Shown one piece after another: positions 16,044 to 23,348 of a stretch of 38,170 nt of DNA (within the stretch, counting starts at the first letter, position 1; each line of letters opens with the position of its first letter). The stretch spans positions 1 to 38,170 of the forward strand of contig DASXUL010000052.1 of assembly GCA_036504855.1 (NCBI GenBank), read 5' to 3'. The position numbers and the translations under genes are program-made. Source of the DNA: DASXUL01 sp036504855. GTDB lineage: Bacteria > Armatimonadota > DTGP01 > JAKQQT01. Below the pieces are notes generated by a model. It saw only the letters and a list, made by a program, of their open reading frames with translations, was not told where the DNA came from and made no database searches.

Positions 16044-17434
16044 GGCTGGCTACCGAGGCGGGTGACGCTTTCCGGGCGGATGAGGAGGTCGAAGGCCTCC
16101 TGAGTGATGAGGCCGGACTCAACGGCGGCCACGCTGAGGGGCACGCCGCCCTCCCGCGACGCAAGCGCGATCCGTTGCGCCGCTTCGTAGCCCAGCGTCT
16201 CAACCAGCGCGGTGGCCGCGGCCGTGGCGTTTTCGGCCTGGGCGCGGCACCGACCCGCATCTGCTTCGATTCCCTCAACGCAATGCGTACGCAGGATCCG
16301 GCAGGAATTGCCGAGAAGGTCAATTGAGTTCAGCAGGCAATCGGCCACCAGGGGCATGAAGGCGTTCAGTTCCAGCGAGCCCATGGAGCAGGCGGTGGTG
16401 AGCGCCTGATCGTAGGCGATGGCCATGATGGCGGCCTGGATGACGGCCTCGGGAATGACCGGGTTAACCTTTCCCGGCATAATGGAACTGCCCGCCTGGC
16501 GGGGCGGCAGGCGGATCTCCCCCAAGCCGGCGTCCGGGCCTGAAGAGAGGATGCGCAAGTCGCCGCATATCTTCAGCAGGTTGCTGGCGAGGGCCTTCAG
16601 GATGCCGGAGACTTCCACGAAAGCGTCCGTATTCTGGGTGGCGTCCACGAGGTTCTCGGCGCGGGCCAGGCCGAAGCCGGTGATCTCACGCAGCGCATCG
16701 GTCGCCTGGAAGATGAACTTCCTGGGCGCTCCGAGGCCGGAACCGATGGCGGTGCCGCCGAGGTTCACTACGCGCAACCGTTCCTCGCACTTGTAAACGC
16801 GCCAGCGGTCTCTCGCCAGCGCATCCGCGAACGCGCCAAACGTGCGGCCCAGCGTGGTCAGCGCGGCATCCTGCATTTCGGTGCGCGCCACCTTCACCAC
16901 GCCCGCGAACGCCTTTTCCTTCGCCTGGAAGGCTTCCTGAAGGGCGACCACGCTTCGCTCCAGCGTGCGGAGGCCGTCGATGGCCGCCACGCGCAATGCT
17001 GTGGGATAGGTGTCATTGGTGGACTGGTGGCGGTTGAGGTCTTCAATCGGGTGAACAGTGCGAGGCTCGCCGGGGCAGCCGCCTAACAGGATCTGCGCGC
17101 GGTTCGCGAGCACCTCGTTCACGCTCATGTTGGTGGATGTGCCGGCGCCCCCCTGCAGCGCATCCGCGGAGATGTGCTTGTCCAGTTCGCCGCGCATCAT
17201 CTCATCGCACGCCTGCTCGATAGCCGCGAAGACGTCCGGGGGCCAGGCCCGCAGGCCGTGGTTCACCCGCGCGCACGCCAGCTTCACCGCGCCGAACGCG
17301 TGGATCAGGCCGGAATGTACGGGACGGCCGGAGAGACCGAAGTTCGCCATCGCCCTTGCCGCGTGGATGCCGTACAGAGCGTCCGCAGGGACCTCCGCCT
17401 CGCCGAGCAGGTCATGTTCAATGCGCATGGCCAT
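16040..17434 (-). CDS. aspA: Aspartate ammonia-lyase
   Basis: 464 residues of the aspartase/fumarase superfamily; converts L-aspartate to fumarate and ammonium. Seen: GTSTNMSVNEV (98-108), HQSTNDTYPTA (136-146, the aspartase-type motif) and the flexible catalytic loop signature GSSIMPGKVNP (315-325). Start taken at ATG 17434, seven bases after the hydG stop; a second ATG at 17428 is equally possible, and no strong ribosome site is visible. It lies between hydG and hydF and overlaps hydF by four bases. The tight placement points to a role in hydrogenase maturation, most simply ammonium supply (inference); aspartase next to hydEFG is also known from other anaerobes as I recall. Confidence 0.93.
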   Translation of the reverse strand: MAMRIEHDLLGEAEVPADALYGIHAARAMANFGLSGRPVHSGLIHAFGAVKLACARVNHGLRAWPPDVFAAIEQACDEMMRGELDKHISADALQGGAGTSTNMSVNEVLANRAQILLGGCPGEPRTVHPIEDLNRHQSTNDTYPTALRVAAIDGLRTLERSVVALQEAFQAKEKAFAGVVKVARTEMQDAALTTLGRTFGAFADALARDRWRVYKCEERLRVVNLGGTAIGSGLGAPRKFIFQATDALREITGFGLARAENLVDATQNTDAFVEVSGILKALASNLLKICGDLRILSSGPDAGLGEIRLPPRQAGSSIMPGKVNPVIPEAVIQAAIMAIAYDQALTTACSMGSLELNAFMPLVADCLLNSIDLLGNSCRILRTHCVEGIEADAGRCRAQAENATAAATALVETLGYEAAQRIALASREGGVPLSVAAVESGLITQEAFDLLIRPESVTRLGSQP

Positions 17435-17441
17435 AGACGGC

Positions 17442-18848
17442 TCAGAAGATGAGGTCGCGGGCGTCCGACGTGCGGATCTGCTCCAGACGGGAAAGCACCT
17501 CGGCTTTGCGCGGGCCCTCCGGCATTCGATCGACTTCGGAAGCGATGACCCGTTCGCCCACTTCGCGCGTCTGCGGGGATGCGTAGTCCGTCAGGTATTC
17601 CATCAGCGTGGTCATCGCGTTCGGCGTACACATACGCTGGATGAAGCCCGGGATCGCGTATTCCATGAACACTTCGCCGGTACGGCCCAGGCGGTAACAC
17701 GCTGTGCAGAATGAGGGGATATAGCCATCCACCATCAGCTCGCGCGTAACGTCATCGAGGCTGCGCATGTCGCCAAGCTGGAACTGCTCCTTCTTCACCT
17801 CCTGGCCGGTGGGAGGCTTCTCGGTGTAGCCGCCGAGCTCGAGGCGAGTGCCCGCGTCGATCTGGCTCACGCCGAAGGCCAGCACCTCGCGTCGGATCTC
17901 CTCACTCTCGCGGCAGGTGAGGATCATGCCGGTATATGGCACGGCGAGGCGCAGAATGGCCACCAGGCGTTTGAAGTCGGCGTCGCTCACCAGCGCGCTC
18001 TGATCCAGTTGCACGCCGCTGGCGGGCTGGAGCCGGGGGAAGGAGATCGTGTGCGGCCCAACGCCGTAGTTCTCTTTGAGGAATCGCGCGTGAGCCACCA
18101 GGGCCAGCACGTCGAACCGCCAGTCGTGCAGGCCGAACAGCGCGCCAATGCCCACGTCGTCGATTCCGGCCTCCATGGCGCGGCTGAGACTGTCCAGCCG
18201 CCACATGTAGTTGCTCTTTCGAGTGCCGGCGGGGTGAACGGCGGCGTACGTTTCCTTGTGATATGTCTCCTGGAAAACCTGATAGGTGCCGATGCCGGCG
18301 GTCTTTACGGTCTTGTAGCCTTCGTGATCCAACGGCGCGGCGTTGATGTTGGCTCGCCGGATCTCGCCCTTGCCGGACTTCGTGGCGTATACCGTGCGCA
18401 CGCACTCCGCGATGAACTCCGGGTCGTAGCGCGGGTGCTCGCCGAACACCAGGATCAGGCGCTTCTGCCCCGTGTCCTCGAGAGCGCGCACCTGCGCGGC
18501 GATCTCCGCTTGCTCCAGGGTGCGGCGTACGGACTCCGAGTTCGAGCGCCGGAAGCCGCAATACTGGCAGTCGTTTATGCACAAGTTGCCGACATAAAGA
18601 GGCGCGAACAGCACGATGCGGTTCCCGTAGACCGACCGCTTCAGTTCGTGCGCGGTATCGAAGAGCGATTCCACCTGGCCGGGCGCGTTCGCGTTGATGA
18701 GGACCGCGGTCTCTTCAACAGTGAGCGGCTCCTTGGCCAAGCTCTTCGCCGTAACGTCTCGGACCTCCTCTTCGTCCGGGACCCTATCGAGGAGGCTGGT
18801 CAGGTAATCGTCATCAATGAAATCTGAAGCGTGTTGCGATAGTTTCAT
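17442..18848 (-). CDS. hydG: [FeFe] hydrogenase maturation radical SAM tyrosine lyase HydG
   Basis: 468 residues, standard for HydG. It cleaves tyrosine to p-cresol and dehydroglycine and makes the Fe(CO)2(CN) synthon for the H-cluster. Seen: radical SAM cluster motif C90-x3-C94-x2-C97 (CINDCQYCGF), and the HydG-specific C-terminal second-cluster motif C381-x2-C384-x22-C407 (CTAC ... RMC), which separates HydG from ThiH. ATG 18848 overlaps the hydE stop by four bases (ATGA, 18845-18848). Second gene of the maturation operon. Confidence 0.96.
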   Translation of the reverse strand: MKLSQHASDFIDDDYLTSLLDRVPDEEEVRDVTAKSLAKEPLTVEETAVLINANAPGQVESLFDTAHELKRSVYGNRIVLFAPLYVGNLCINDCQYCGFRRSNSESVRRTLEQAEIAAQVRALEDTGQKRLILVFGEHPRYDPEFIAECVRTVYATKSGKGEIRRANINAAPLDHEGYKTVKTAGIGTYQVFQETYHKETYAAVHPAGTRKSNYMWRLDSLSRAMEAGIDDVGIGALFGLHDWRFDVLALVAHARFLKENYGVGPHTISFPRLQPASGVQLDQSALVSDADFKRLVAILRLAVPYTGMILTCRESEEIRREVLAFGVSQIDAGTRLELGGYTEKPPTGQEVKKEQFQLGDMRSLDDVTRELMVDGYIPSFCTACYRLGRTGEVFMEYAIPGFIQRMCTPNAMTTLMEYLTDYASPQTREVGERVIASEVDRMPEGPRKAEVLSRLEQIRTSDARDLIF

Positions 18849-19891
18849 ACGAGTTCCTTGCGGTAATTCGGGGACGCGCCGCGTCCCGCGCCGACACGAC
18901 GTCCTATCGACTGGATGCGGCCGGTGATGCAGCCGGCGCACTGCGCGGCGTCTTCCGTGATGCAGGCTTTGCCGGGATATATCTCGTACTGCTTGCGATA
19001 GAAAGGCGGCGTAACGTTGGGCATCACCACATTGGCGCCGCGCTGGAGGCCCAGCTCGCGGCCATCCTTCGTGTTGATGGTGGCCAGCGCCGTGGTGCTC
19101 GGGATGTTGGCCATCGGGCACGCAAGGCGCGTTAGGGCCACCATCTTGTAGGTCATCAGTTCGGTGTTCGGGGCCTGCTCGCCTTCCGGCAGCCACTGCG
19201 CGGATTGGCCGAGCGGCGTGGCGGGGTGGGGGAGATAGGGTCCGATTCCGATCATGTCCAGGTCCAGGTCTTGGAAGGCCTGGATGTCGCTGGCGAGGTC
19301 CTCATAGGTCTGGCCCGGGATTCCCACCATCACGCCGCTGCCGGCTTCATAGCCGAGTTCCTTCAGCGTGCGGAGGATGGCGAAGCGATCGGACACGCGG
19401 CCCGGCAGGTCCGGGTGGATGGCGGAGTAGAGGGCCGGATTGGACGTTTCGAAGCGGATGAGGTAGCGGTCAGCTCCGGCGGCGCGCCACGCCCGGAGCT
19501 CCTCCGGATGGCGCTCACCGACGCTCAGCGTCACCGCCAAGGGCAACTCGGCCTTGATGAGGCGGATGACTTCGGTCATCCAGTCGCGAGTCACGCCATA
19601 GTCCTCGCCGGACTGGAGCACCACCGACCCGTAGCCAAAACCGTGGGCCATCCGGGCGCATTGCACGATCTCGTCGGGGCGCATCCGATAGCGGCGCACG
19701 GAGCGGTTCTCGGCTGAGATGCCGCAGTAGCCGCAGCGCCGAACGCAGTTGTTCGAGAACTCGATCAGGCCGCGGAGGTGAACATCGTCGCCCACGTTGG
19801 CCCGCCGCGCGTCATCGGCCAACCGCCAGAGGGCTTCCAGCCGGTTTGGGTTGTCTTCACGCAACCACGCGATCCGTTCCGCTCTATCCAC
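18845..19891 (-). CDS. hydE: [FeFe] hydrogenase maturation radical SAM protein HydE
   Basis: 348 residues from GTG 19891, chosen because GGAG lies 7 bp upstream and VDRAERIAWL aligns with the usual HydE N-terminus; a longer TTG-initiated form from 19942 is possible. HydE acts on the HydG product to build the diiron precursor. Seen: radical SAM motif C49-x3-C53-x2-C56 (CVRRCGYCG) after DDVHLRGLIEFSN, and a C-terminal C-x7-C-x2-C (CITEDAAQCAGC) corresponding to the accessory cluster site seen in some HydE proteins. First gene of the maturation operon, divergent from rex. Confidence 0.95.
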   Translation of the reverse strand: MDRAERIAWLREDNPNRLEALWRLADDARRANVGDDVHLRGLIEFSNNCVRRCGYCGISAENRSVRRYRMRPDEIVQCARMAHGFGYGSVVLQSGEDYGVTRDWMTEVIRLIKAELPLAVTLSVGERHPEELRAWRAAGADRYLIRFETSNPALYSAIHPDLPGRVSDRFAILRTLKELGYEAGSGVMVGIPGQTYEDLASDIQAFQDLDLDMIGIGPYLPHPATPLGQSAQWLPEGEQAPNTELMTYKMVALTRLACPMANIPSTTALATINTKDGRELGLQRGANVVMPNVTPPFYRKQYEIYPGKACITEDAAQCAGCITGRIQSIGRRVGAGRGASPNYRKELV

Positions 19892-19976
19892 GTGCACGCT
19901 CCAGTGGCCGCCGAGCGACGACCCGCAAGTGTATTGTAACAATTCTAACGGGCGGTCGGGGCCGTTTCGGGGGCAT

Positions 19977-19994
19977 TTGTTAACTTCTTCACAA
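19977..19994. promoter_or_regulatory. Rex operator (ROP site)
   Basis: TTGTTAACTTCTTCACAA is an 18-bp palindrome, TTGTTAA-N4-TTCACAA, that matches the Rex consensus TTGTGAA-N4-TTCACAA at all but one arm position. It stands in the intergenic region between hydE (minus) and rex (plus), 86 bp from the hydE start and 224 bp from the rex start. Rex releases such sites when NADH rises, so both divergent hydrogenase operons should be derepressed in reduced cells. Confidence 0.85.
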
Positions 19995-20217
19995 TTTTAG
20001 TCAAATCGCTTGAGTGCTAACGAATTCCCGTGGAATAATGATCTTGCTACAGTCCTAACGAATGACGGCTCTGCAGGACCCATAGCTCAGGCGGCTGGGG
20101 CCGCCGCCACAATTAGCCATTCGACTGCCTTTGAGAGTGAAAAGCGCGGGCCGCCCCGGCGGTCGTCGAGACGGCGTTGTGCGGCTTCAGCCGCCTGTCC
20201 CCCCCGTGGAGGACCCC
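19995..20217. promoter_or_regulatory. Divergent hydE/rex intergenic region and rex leader
   Basis: No gene seen. A possible rex promoter is TTGAGT (20010-20015) with a 17-bp spacer to GAATAA (20033-20038), just downstream of the Rex operator; the match is modest. A direct repeat CTAACGAAT occurs at 20017-20025 and 20055-20063, with a third CTAACG at 19945-19950. The leader then holds two small hairpins, GGCGGC-TGGG-GCCGCC near 20091-20106 and GCGGCT-TC-AGCCGC near 20181-20194. On the minus strand TACAAT (complement of 19933-19938) is a -10-like sequence for hydE without a clear -35. Confidence 0.35.
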
Positions 20218-20859
20218 GTGAAAAGGGCACAGATCTTCCGGCTGGAACACTACCTGATGCGGCTCATGGAACTGAAGATCCGCGGCGCCGCGTACGCCAC
20301 CAGCGATGCGCTGGCGGATGCCGTCGGCGTTTCCGGCTCCCGAGTGCGGCAAGACATGATGGCGCTTCAGGCCGTCGGCAAGCCGCACTCCGGGTACTCG
20401 GTGGACGAGTTGGAGATCCGCATCCGCGACGCCCTCGACCTCTACCGTCCGAAGGGCATGGCGATCGTTGGCTGCGGCAACCTCGGCCACGCGCTGGCGA
20501 ACGCCGGCATCTGGGAACGCGCCGGGTTTACCGTGCGCGCCGCCTTCGACGTCGATCCGGCGAAGGTTGGGCAGAGCCTGGTCGGCGTAACCATCCGCCA
20601 CCTCGACGAGTTGCCCGGCGCGCTTGCCGATGAGCCCTGTGTAGCGGCATGCCTCACCGTTCCCACGGAGGTCGCCCAGACCGTGGCGAACCTCCTGGTG
20701 GACGCCGGCGTGAAAGGCATCTGGAACTTCGCCTCCGTCGATGTAAAGGCGCCCATGCATGTGGTCATAGAGAACCAGCGCCTTGAGTTCGGCTTGATGA
20801 CCCTTTCGTACCTCTTGAAATTGCACCGGCCCCCGAAAACCCCGCCCTCGGGCGGTTAA
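20218..20859 (+). CDS. rex: Redox-sensing transcriptional repressor Rex
   Basis: 213 residues, the usual Rex size. N-terminal winged helix (about 1-75, with ALADAVGVSGSRVRQDM as recognition region) and C-terminal NAD(H)-binding Rossmann domain with GCGNLG at 85-90 and DVDPAKVG after the second strand; the C-terminal LTVPTEVAQ and GIWNFASV segments are also Rex-like. It senses NADH/NAD+. GTG 20218 chosen because GGAGG lies 5 bp upstream and upstream sequence is not Rex-like. First gene of the hydrogenase structural operon, with its own operator upstream (19977-19994), so autoregulation is expected. hydC follows after 13 bp. Confidence 0.92.
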   Translation: MKRAQIFRLEHYLMRLMELKIRGAAYATSDALADAVGVSGSRVRQDMMALQAVGKPHSGYSVDELEIRIRDALDLYRPKGMAIVGCGNLGHALANAGIWERAGFTVRAAFDVDPAKVGQSLVGVTIRHLDELPGALADEPCVAACLTVPTEVAQTVANLLVDAGVKGIWNFASVDVKAPMHVVIENQRLEFGLMTLSYLLKLHRPPKTPPSGG

Positions 20860-20872
20860 AAGGACACACCCC

Positions 20873-21391
20873 ATGGTGGAAATGCATGACCCCGCGCGCC
20901 TTGCGGAGCGCAAGTTCGAGCGCGTCAACGAGATCATCGCTGAGTGCGGCGCCAACGAGAGTTCCCTCATACCCATCCTTCAGCACGTCCAGGAAGAGTA
21001 TCGCTACCTTCCCGAGGAGGTGATGTCGTTCATCGCGACAGCGCTAGACATCCCGCCAGCCGCTGTGAACGGCGTGGCGACCTTCTACGCCCAGTTCTCC
21101 ATGGAGCCGAAGGGCAAATACCTGATCCGCATGTGCGACGGCACCGCGTGCCACGTACGCGACAACCGCGCGCTGATTGACGCAACCAAGCATCGCCTGA
21201 ACCTGGCGCCCGGCAAAACCACAACGCCGGACATGCGCTACACCCTCGAAGTGGTGAACTGCATCGGCGCCTGCGCTCTGGCGCCCGCCGTGGTGATCAA
21301 TGACCAGGTGCACGGACAAATGACCGGCGACAAGATCGTGGCCCTGATCAACGAGATCGACGCCAACGAGGCCGATGGGGCTGAAAAGTAA
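20873..21391 (+). CDS. hydC: NuoE-like subunit of trimeric [FeFe] hydrogenase (HydC)
   Basis: 172 residues of the NuoE/thioredoxin-like [2Fe-2S] family. Cluster ligands visible: C88-x4-C93 (CDGTAC) and C130-x3-C134 (CIGAC). The N-terminal helical half (LIPILQHVQEEYRYLP) is typical of NuoE. In trimeric hydrogenases this subunit passes electrons to HydB and HydA. The stop (21389-21391) overlaps the hydB ATG by one base (TAATG). AGGA lies about 8 bp before the ATG. It could also be called HndA in the NADP-reducing type. Confidence 0.92.
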   Translation: MVEMHDPARLAERKFERVNEIIAECGANESSLIPILQHVQEEYRYLPEEVMSFIATALDIPPAAVNGVATFYAQFSMEPKGKYLIRMCDGTACHVRDNRALIDATKHRLNLAPGKTTTPDMRYTLEVVNCIGACALAPAVVINDQVHGQMTGDKIVALINEIDANEADGAEK

Positions 21392-23289
21392 TGACAACCA
21401 ACCTCACTCAAATCCTCTCCAAAGCCGACCTGGAGGCCCTGAAGACCAGGGCGCACGCGGCGCTGGATTCCGACGCCCTGCGCGTTGTAGTGTGCGGCGG
21501 GACGGGGTGTTCGTCCAACGGCAGCGCCGAGGTGCTGATCGCCTTGCGCCAGGCGATCGCCGCCGCGGGCCTCGCCATCAAGGTGGACCTTCTGGACGAG
21601 TCCCAGATGGATGCGCTGAGCGTCGACTTCTCCGGGTGTTCCGGCTTCTGCGAAGTCGGCCCCATCGTGCGCATCCTGCCCGAGAACATCTTCTACGTGC
21701 AGGTGAAGGCGAAGGACGCCAAAGACATCGTCGAGCGCACCCTTATCGCCGGACAGGCCGTGGACCGCCTCCTCTACCAAGACAAGAACACCGGCGAGCG
21801 CTACATCCATCGCGATGAGATACCGTTCTACGTCAACCAGGTGAACATAGCCCTCACCGACTGCGGGCTCATCGATCCGGCGGACATCCGCCATTACATC
21901 GCCCACAACGGCTACGAGGCCCTCGCTCAGACGCTGGAGGGCAAGACGCCCGAAGACGTGGTTCAGGTGATCACGGATGCCGGCCTGCGCGGGCGCGGCG
22001 GCGGCGGATTCCCCACGGGCCGCAAGTGGGGCATCACGCTGAAAGTGCCGGGCGAGAAGAAGTACGTCATCTGCAACGCGGACGAAGGCGACCCGGGCGC
22101 CTTCATGGATCGCTCCGTGCTCGAAGGCAATCCGCACGCGGTGATCGAGGGAATGATCCTCGCGGGCTTCGCCATCGGAGCCGATGAGGGCTACGTGTAC
22201 GTACGGGCCGAGTACCCCCTGGCCGTGCAGCGAATGCGCCTTGCTATCCGCCAGGCCGAGCAGAGCAACCTGCTGGGCGACAACATCCTGAATTCCGGAT
22301 TCGGCTTCCACATCAAGATCAAGGAAGGCGCCGGCGCGTTCGTGTGCGGTGAGGAAACGGCCCTTATTGCCAGCATCGAGGGCCAGCGCGGCATGCCGCG
22401 TCCGAAGCCCCCGTTCCCGGCGCAGAGCGGACTATGGGGCAAACCCACCTGCGTGAACAACGTGGAGACGCTGGCCAACGTTCCCCGCATCATCCTGAGA
22501 GGCTCAGAGTGGTTCCGCCAGTACGGAACGGAGAAGTCGGCCGGCACCAAGGTCTTCGCCCTCACCGGAGACGTGGTGAACACCGGGCTCATTGAGGTGC
22601 CCATGGGCACCACGCTGGGTGACGTTGTCTTCAAGGTGGGGGGCGGCATCCGCGGCGGCGGCGAGTTCAAAACCGTACAGATCGGCGGGCCGTCCGGCGG
22701 CTGCCTCACAAAAGACCACCTGGATCTGCCTCTCGACTACGACTCGCTGCGGAGCGTGGGCGCAATGGTCGGAAGCGGCGGCCTCGTGGTGATGGACGAC
22801 GAGACGTGCATGGTGGAAGTGGCCCGCTACTTCATGAACTTCACGCAGAGCGAATCCTGCGGAAAGTGCGTTATCTGCCGCGAGGGCACGAAGCGCATGC
22901 TGGAGATCCTGGAGAAGATCACCTCGGGGCAGGGCGTTCCCGAGGATCTGGAGACGCTGGAAGAGTTGGCCGAGACGGTGCGCGATGGATCGCTTTGCGG
23001 TCTCGGGAAGACAGCGCCAAACCCCGTGCTCTCCACGCTGAAGTACTTCCGCCACGAGTACGAGGCCCACGTGTGGGACAAGAAGTGCCCCGCCAAGCAA
23101 TGCGCCAACTTCAAGACCTACTGGATCGATCCGGCCAGGTGCAAGGGCTGCCGGATGTGCGCCAAGCAGTGCCCCGTGGAAGCCATTACCGGGAACCTCA
23201 AGGAGCCGCACGTCATCGACGCGGAGAAGTGCATTAAGTGCGGCGCGTGCATGGATGTATGCCGCCTGAAGGCCGTCGAACTGCAATAG
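21391..23289 (+). CDS. hydB: NuoF-like flavoprotein subunit of [FeFe] hydrogenase (HydB)
   Basis: 632 residues. It binds FMN and NAD(H) and is the site where electrons from NADH and ferredoxin meet in electron-bifurcating hydrogenases. Parts: N-terminal thioredoxin-like [2Fe-2S] domain (C35, C40, C83, C87), NuoF core with GRGGGGFPTG (201-210) for nucleotide/FMN and NADEGDPGAF (229-238), the N3-type [4Fe-4S] site C490-C493-C496-C536, a CPAKQC (566-571) segment, and a C-terminal ferredoxin domain with two [4Fe-4S] motifs (C584/587/590/594 and C614/617/620/624). This layout is that of HydB/HndC, not of complex I NuoF. Whether NAD or NADP is used cannot be read here. Confidence 0.94.
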   Translation: MTTNLTQILSKADLEALKTRAHAALDSDALRVVVCGGTGCSSNGSAEVLIALRQAIAAAGLAIKVDLLDESQMDALSVDFSGCSGFCEVGPIVRILPENIFYVQVKAKDAKDIVERTLIAGQAVDRLLYQDKNTGERYIHRDEIPFYVNQVNIALTDCGLIDPADIRHYIAHNGYEALAQTLEGKTPEDVVQVITDAGLRGRGGGGFPTGRKWGITLKVPGEKKYVICNADEGDPGAFMDRSVLEGNPHAVIEGMILAGFAIGADEGYVYVRAEYPLAVQRMRLAIRQAEQSNLLGDNILNSGFGFHIKIKEGAGAFVCGEETALIASIEGQRGMPRPKPPFPAQSGLWGKPTCVNNVETLANVPRIILRGSEWFRQYGTEKSAGTKVFALTGDVVNTGLIEVPMGTTLGDVVFKVGGGIRGGGEFKTVQIGGPSGGCLTKDHLDLPLDYDSLRSVGAMVGSGGLVVMDDETCMVEVARYFMNFTQSESCGKCVICREGTKRMLEILEKITSGQGVPEDLETLEELAETVRDGSLCGLGKTAPNPVLSTLKYFRHEYEAHVWDKKCPAKQCANFKTYWIDPARCKGCRMCAKQCPVEAITGNLKEPHVIDAEKCIKCGACMDVCRLKAVELQ

Positions 23290-23348
23290 GAGAGCTGTGG
23301 GAAGGCCGCCGCCGATCTGGCGGCAGCCTCCCCGTCCAGGGAAAACCA

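Noticed and set aside
18849..19196. N-terminal extension of hydG to 19196
   Set aside because: The extension lies inside hydE in another frame; the ATGA overlap at 18845-18848 and alignment with HydG support the start at 18848.
20076..20095. GGACCCATAGCTCAGGCGG resembles the 5' end of a tRNA
   Set aside because: The D-arm does not close, there is no matching acceptor 3' strand (TGGGTCC), and no anticodon or T-arm follows at the right distance.
20010..20633. 207-residue plus-strand frame overlapping rex
   Set aside because: Different frame from rex; Arg-rich translation without a domain, while rex has clear motifs and its own ribosome site.
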